64,000 nt of DNA from a marine gamma proteobacterium HTCC2143 (GTDB taxonomy: Bacteria > Pseudomonadota > Gammaproteobacteria > Pseudomonadales > Dasaniaceae). This document shows, one piece after another, positions 59,008 through 64,000 of the stretch. The position numbers and the translations under genes are program-made. The stretch spans positions 372,001-436,000 of the forward strand of contig AAVT01000002.1 in NCBI GenBank assembly GCA_000169075.1. Direction: 5' to 3'. Position 1 is the first letter of the stretch. Each line of letters begins with the position of its first letter. The notes under the pieces were generated by a model. It searched no databases and was not told where the DNA came from. It saw only the letters and a list, made by a program, of their open reading frames with translations.

Positions 59008-59110
59008 TTACCCGTAGTATTTTTTCGAGAAAGATTATAGCAGCAAGCGCATCATACCGATAGATGATAATATCGTTAAAACAACCACTTAGCGGCATAT
59101 TGATCAACAA

Positions 59111-59710
59111 ATGGCCAAAATCATCCTGCTTAACAAGCCTTTTAACGTGTTATCTCAGTTCACTGACAGTGAAGGTCGCGCAACGCTTGCAGACTTTGTT
59201 ACCGAGAAAAAACTTTATCCCGCTGGACGTCTCGATTACGACTCAGAGGGTTTGCTGCTATTAACTGACAACGGTACGGTTCAGCATCGGATTAGTCACC
59301 CGCGGACGAAGATGCCTAAAACTTATTGGGTGCAAGTCGAAGGGGCTCCAACGGAGCAGGACATAGAGCCACTGAGGGTCGGCGCCATTTTAAAGGATGG
59401 TCCTTGCCTGCCCGCTATGGTGGAGTTAATACCTGAACCCAATATTTGGAAGCGAGAACCGCCGATCCGAGCCCGAAAAGCGATCCCAACGACTTGGCTA
59501 CAACTGGTCATCACGGAGGGACGTAATCGACAAGTCAGGCGAATGACTGCGTCATTGGGCTTTCCGACGCTGAGGCTGATCCGGGTCAAAATAGGCGAAT
59601 GGTCAATTGACACGTTAAAGCCCGGAGAGACTCGGCAGATCACTGTGGCAACGCCACCCATCAAATCGACGCGGCCTAAGCATTCAAATCGAAGCTATAG
59701 AAGGCTATAA
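59111..59710 (+). CDS. rluE: 23S rRNA pseudouridine synthase RluE
   Basis: RluE makes pseudouridine 2457 in 23S rRNA. The 199-residue protein lacks an S4 domain, like E. coli RluE, and has the RsuA-family active site PAGRLDYDSEGLLLLTDNG near residue 36, in which the Asp of GRLDYDSEG is the catalytic nucleophile. KTYWVQVEGAPTEQD and the RQVRRMTASLGFPTLRLIRVKIG element complete the family pattern. It is divergent from idh and followed 34 bases later by nudJ. No strong ribosome-binding site; the ATG agrees with homologs (MAKIILLNKPF). Confidence 0.95.
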   Translation: MAKIILLNKPFNVLSQFTDSEGRATLADFVTEKKLYPAGRLDYDSEGLLLLTDNGTVQHRISHPRTKMPKTYWVQVEGAPTEQDIEPLRVGAILKDGPCLPAMVELIPEPNIWKREPPIRARKAIPTTWLQLVITEGRNRQVRRMTASLGFPTLRLIRVKIGEWSIDTLKPGETRQITVATPPIKSTRPKHSNRSYRRL

Positions 59711-59744
59711 TTCTCAACTTTTGGCACTGGTAATGGAAGATCAT

Positions 59745-60185
59745 ATGGAATGGGTACCCCACGTCACTGTGGCGACGGTTGTAGAGCGAAACGGCAAGTA
59801 TCTTTTAGTGGAAGAGCTGTCGAACGGCAAATTGGTGTTTAACCAGCCTGCGGGCCATCTTGACGCCAATGAATCTCTCTCAGAAGCTGCTGTTCGCGAG
59901 ACGGTTGAAGAAACAGGATGGAAAGTGCAGATAGATGGTATCGTTGGTATTGCTTTGTATAAGTCGCCTCACAATCAAGTGACTTACCATAGAACAACCT
60001 TTTTTGGATCAGCTATCTCTCACGACCCGGAGCGCCAGCTTGATGACGGCATAAGCCGAGCCATATGGATGAGTTATGACGAAATGCAGCTAGCAGCTGC
60101 TAAGATGCGCTCTCATCTTGTTCTAAAAGCCGTAGAGCAATATCGCAACGGACACCGCTACCCTATTGACGTCATCTATGAGTAA
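59745..60185 (+). CDS. nudJ: Nudix hydrolase NudJ
   Basis: NudJ is a Nudix enzyme active on nucleoside di/triphosphates and on hydroxymethylpyrimidine pyrophosphate in E. coli. The protein is 146 residues from the ATG at 59745, which has GGAAGA just upstream; the TTG at 59721 and ATG at 59733 are less likely. [19 protein letters not shown] leads to the Nudix box [22 protein letters not shown] with its REtvEE core, in [14 protein letters not shown]. It is followed 8 bases later by mnmA, a pairing (nudJ-mnmA) also known in E. coli. Confidence 0.93.
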   Translation: MEWVPHVTVATVVERNGKYLLVEELSNGKLVFNQPAGHLDANESLSEAAVRETVEETGWKVQIDGIVGIALYKSPHNQVTYHRTTFFGSAISHDPERQLDDGISRAIWMSYDEMQLAAAKMRSHLVLKAVEQYRNGHRYPIDVIYE

Positions 60186-60193
60186 AACATCCC

Positions 60194-61312
60194 GTGAATA
60201 ATATAGCGGCGACAAAGCCGAGTGATCAAAAAGTCATCGTCGGTATGTCGGGAGGCGTCGACTCATCGGTATCTGCACTGCTACTGCAGCAGCAGGGATA
60301 TCAGGTGGAAGGCTTGTTCATGAAAAACTGGGACGAGGATGATGGGTCCGAGTACTGTACCGCTAAAGATGATCTAGCGGACGCTCAGGCTGTTTGTGAC
60401 CAACTGAAAATAACGTTACACACCGCCAATTTTGCGGCGGAATATTGGGATAACGTGTTCGAACACTTTTTAGCAGAATACAAAGCCGGAAGAACGCCCA
60501 ATCCTGATGTTTTGTGTAACCGGGAAATAAAGTTCAAAGCCTTTCTCGATTACGCTCTAGTACTAGGCGCTGATTATATCGCGACCGGGCATTATGTACG
60601 CAAACATCAGATGGGGGACCGCGCCCAATTGATTAAAGGTCGCGATAATAATAAAGACCAAAGTTATTTTCTTCACGCGGTCAGTGGTACTGAAATTGCT
60701 AAAACGCTGTTTCCCGTCGGTGATTTAGAAAAACCCGACGTGCGGGCTATTGCTGAGAAATATTCCCTGACTACCCATAATAAGAAAGACAGCACGGGTA
60801 TCTGTTTTATTGGTGAGCGGCGTTTTAAGGATTTTTTACAGCAATACTTACCGGCACAGCCTGGGATGATTGAAGACACAGACGGAAGTATTATGGGAGG
60901 GCACAGTGGTTTAATGTACCACACTATTGGTCAGCGACAGGGCCTCGGTATCGGCGGCGTGAGTGGTGCCGGCGATGCGCCTTGGTACGTTGTCGACAAA
61001 GATCTCAAGCGCAATGTCCTTATTATTGCTCAGGGGAGCCAGCATCACCGGCTTTTTAAACAAGGGCTTTTTGTCAGTGAAATTCATTGGATCAATAACG
61101 ATGGCATAACCCTACCCCATCGCTGTAAAGCAAAAATACGGTACCGACAGGTCGATCAAAACTGTGAAATTCGTAAACTTAGTGTTGGCTATGAAATTGT
61201 TTTTGATTTGCCGCAGCGAGCAATTACACCAGGGCAGTCGGTGGTATTCTACGATAATGAAATATGCCTTGGCGGCGGTGTTATCGAAGCCGCCTTTAAC
61301 GCCAACGAATAG
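60194..61312 (+). CDS. mnmA: tRNA-specific 2-thiouridylase MnmA
   Basis: MnmA adds sulfur to U34 of tRNA-Lys, Glu and Gln using persulfide from the Tus relay. The 372-residue protein has the PP-loop [16 protein letters not shown] near residue 16, the first catalytic Cys in [16 protein letters not shown] near 112, and the second in [17 protein letters not shown] near 210. [17 protein letters not shown] is the next conserved block. It starts with GTG (60194), 8 bases after nudJ, without a good ribosome-binding site, so translation coupling with nudJ is likely. hflD follows after 30 bases. Confidence 0.97.
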   Translation: MNNIAATKPSDQKVIVGMSGGVDSSVSALLLQQQGYQVEGLFMKNWDEDDGSEYCTAKDDLADAQAVCDQLKITLHTANFAAEYWDNVFEHFLAEYKAGRTPNPDVLCNREIKFKAFLDYALVLGADYIATGHYVRKHQMGDRAQLIKGRDNNKDQSYFLHAVSGTEIAKTLFPVGDLEKPDVRAIAEKYSLTTHNKKDSTGICFIGERRFKDFLQQYLPAQPGMIEDTDGSIMGGHSGLMYHTIGQRQGLGIGGVSGAGDAPWYVVDKDLKRNVLIIAQGSQHHRLFKQGLFVSEIHWINNDGITLPHRCKAKIRYRQVDQNCEIRKLSVGYEIVFDLPQRAITPGQSVVFYDNEICLGGGVIEAAFNANE

Positions 61313-61342
61313 CGATTTACCGTCTACCAATAGGATCTTTTC

Positions 61343-61969
61343 TTGACGACAAACTCTATACGATCACAGACGATTGCACTTGCAGGACTACTTCAAAGTG
61401 TCTGCCTCGTCGATCAAATCGCACGCACTGGCGAATATGCTCCAGAGAGCTTTAACCCTTTAATAAATAGTTTGTTTGAATTTGACGCAGCATCTGCAGA
61501 AGACGTTTTTGGCGGTCTCCATGGTGTGAAGCAGGGGCTGACCGTGATTAACGATTTATTCGGCGGTGATAGTGAAGGTCACAATAAGGCTGTGATTCGC
61601 TATGCTCTGGGTTTGCTTATTTTGGAAAAGAAATTATCCCGTGACCAAAAGATAATGGCCACAATCCATTCACGTCTCGAGCACACATCATTAAAAGTCG
61701 AACATTTCACCAGTAATGTCGGCTCTACCGCCTCAAGTATAGCGGCTATTTATCAGGATACTGTCAGTACGTTTAAATATCGAATTCAGATAAATGGCAG
61801 TATGCAGCAGCTACAAAACTCCGCCAACGCTGACAATATAAGAGCACTTTTACTCGCCGGCATTAGAAGTACAGTAATGTGGCGGCAAATGGGCGGTCGT
61901 CGCTGGCAGTTAGTGCTTCGACATCGTGCGATTTTGTCGATGGCGAGGGATTTATTACAGGACCTATGA
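61343..61969 (+). CDS. hflD: HflD-family lysogenization regulator
   Basis: A 208-residue membrane-associated protein matching HflD of E. coli and its relatives: [21 protein letters not shown] at the start, [20 protein letters not shown] near residue 56, and [30 protein letters not shown]-like C-terminus (here [17 protein letters not shown]). E. coli HflD binds phage lambda CII; the native role is unclear. The start is a TTG at 61343 with AGGA about 8 bases before it. In gammaproteobacteria it lies between mnmA and purB, as here. Downstream, 173 bases separate it from purB. Confidence 0.93.
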   Translation: [208 protein letters not shown]

Positions 61970-62133
61970 ACAATTTAATGTGATTTGCTAGACATCAATC
62001 GATCTGTTGTCGATGCTGTAGGCAACTGAATTAGATCAGTAAATCATGTATCATTGTCCGCCTTATTTCTTCTACTTGCTGTAGTGGCTTCACCTCTAGG
62101 TGTTAGCGAGCAAACCTACCAAAAACAAACTGA

Positions 62134-63507
<1,374 letters not shown>

Positions 63508-63592
63508 GGGATAACTAAGCCTGCCTATGGTGCTATGTGACGAGATCGAAAGGCGGGCAATGTTTGTTAAACTACAATGAGACGAGGATCAC

Positions 63593-64000
63593 ATGGCGAT
63601 TCACAACTTAGATATCGCGGATTTTTTAGCGAATACTTGGCAAACAAAACCGCGCCTCATCCGCAACGCATTCCCTAATTTCATCAACCCCATGAGTCCC
63701 GAAGATCTCGCGGGACTTGCTTGTGAAGCTGAAATAGAATCTCGACTGATTACTGAGGCTAATGGTAAATGGCAAACCTCCCATGGGCCTATTGCTGAAA
63801 CTACGTTCAATAACCTGTCGGATTCAAATTGGACACTGCTCGTTCAGGCCGTTGACCATTGGGTACCGGAAGTGGCGGATCTGCTCGACAACTTTCGGTT
63901 TATCCCCAGCTGGCGGATCGATGATGTGATGGTCAGCTATGCGACCCGGGGCGGTAGCGTTGGGCCTCACTACGACAATTACGATGTTTTTCTTGTTCAA
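63593..64000 (+). CDS. roxA: JmjC-type ribosomal oxygenase RoxA/YcfD, 3' end outside window
   Basis: The first 136 residues of a cupin-fold Fe(II)/2-oxoglutarate oxygenase. RNAFPNFINPMSPEDLAGLACEAEIESRLI and WTLLVQAVDHWVPEVADLL match YcfD of E. coli, which hydroxylates an Arg of ribosomal protein L16. Iron ligands are seen in SVGPHYDNYDVFLVQ: the His and Asp of H-x-D. The gene starts at 63593 with GAGG about 5 bases upstream and runs off the right edge. It follows purB, a neighbour arrangement shared with related genomes by recall. Substrate is inferred from the family; the winged-helix C-domain is not in the window. Confidence 0.88.
   Translation, partial: MAIHNLDIADFLANTWQTKPRLIRNAFPNFINPMSPEDLAGLACEAEIESRLITEANGKWQTSHGPIAETTFNNLSDSNWTLLVQAVDHWVPEVADLLDNFRFIPSWRIDDVMVSYATRGGSVGPHYDNYDVFLVQ

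Overview
The window reads as an ordinary chromosomal segment of a marine or environmental gammaproteobacterium. The strongest evidence is the block from about 41 kb to the right edge: ftsK-lolA-rarA-crcB-serS-cysG on the minus strand, then trxB-aat-bpt-infA, clpS/clpA, cspD, icd, monomeric idh, rluE, nudJ-mnmA-hflD-purB and a RoxA-type L16 hydroxylase. From memory this is the order found in Pseudomonas and its relatives. The left two thirds carries environmental accessory genes: copper efflux, lipophilic-compound oxidoreductases and two classes of sulfatase. Placement near the marine OMG/Cellvibrionales lineages is an inference, not shown. I saw no CRISPR array, insertion sequence, prophage, tRNA or rRNA.

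Layout. 0-2.5 kb: small housekeeping genes (GreA/GreB-type C-terminal protein, yggL, rlmF, yacL). 2.5-10.1 kb: a minus-strand copper/silver efflux cluster reading from a secreted Cys-rich protein through cusC-cusB-cusA to a DUF318 permease. The three cus genes overlap by 8 bases at each junction. 10.2-15.4 kb: two SDR oxidoreductases, a DUF5610-like protein, a DUF3010 protein and an alpha/beta hydrolase. 15.5-19.7 kb: a multidrug-type RND pump with its lipoprotein adaptor and no outer-membrane channel. 20.2 kb: nudC. 21.4-27.3 kb: a class III CoA-transferase/DUF1993/SDR operon divergent from yghU and an acyl-CoA synthetase, with a 25-bp inverted repeat in the divergent promoter region. 27.4-32.9 kb: mtfA, a rhodanese, a formylglycine-type sulfatase, and a slipin/NfeD pair. 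32.9-41.1 kb: several long gene-poor gaps with yehS, a SEC-C protein, a metallo-beta-lactamase alkylsulfatase, a transglutaminase-like protein and prc. From 41 kb on: the conserved block.

How the genes work together. CusCBA plus the permease and the Cys-rich protein should form one copper-detoxification unit. The CoA-transferase, SDR and acyl-CoA synthetase suggest catabolism of a CoA-activated lipid- or terpenoid-like compound. The two sulfatases suggest use of sulfate esters. The right-hand block joins replication, translation, protein quality control (ClpAPS with the Aat/Bpt N-degron transferases and trxB) and central metabolism.

I found no convincing new multi-gene system. The best leads are RNA-level. 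A 9-bp hairpin covers half of the Shine-Dalgarno of an Arg-rich small protein convergent with prc. The infA terminator appears to be built from the antisense of ClpA's poly-glutamate tail. There are also mutually exclusive stem-loops upstream of the arylsulfatase, a run of four stem-loops in a 1.1-kb gap, and the operator-like palindrome before yghU. All are readings by eye without folding or database searches.
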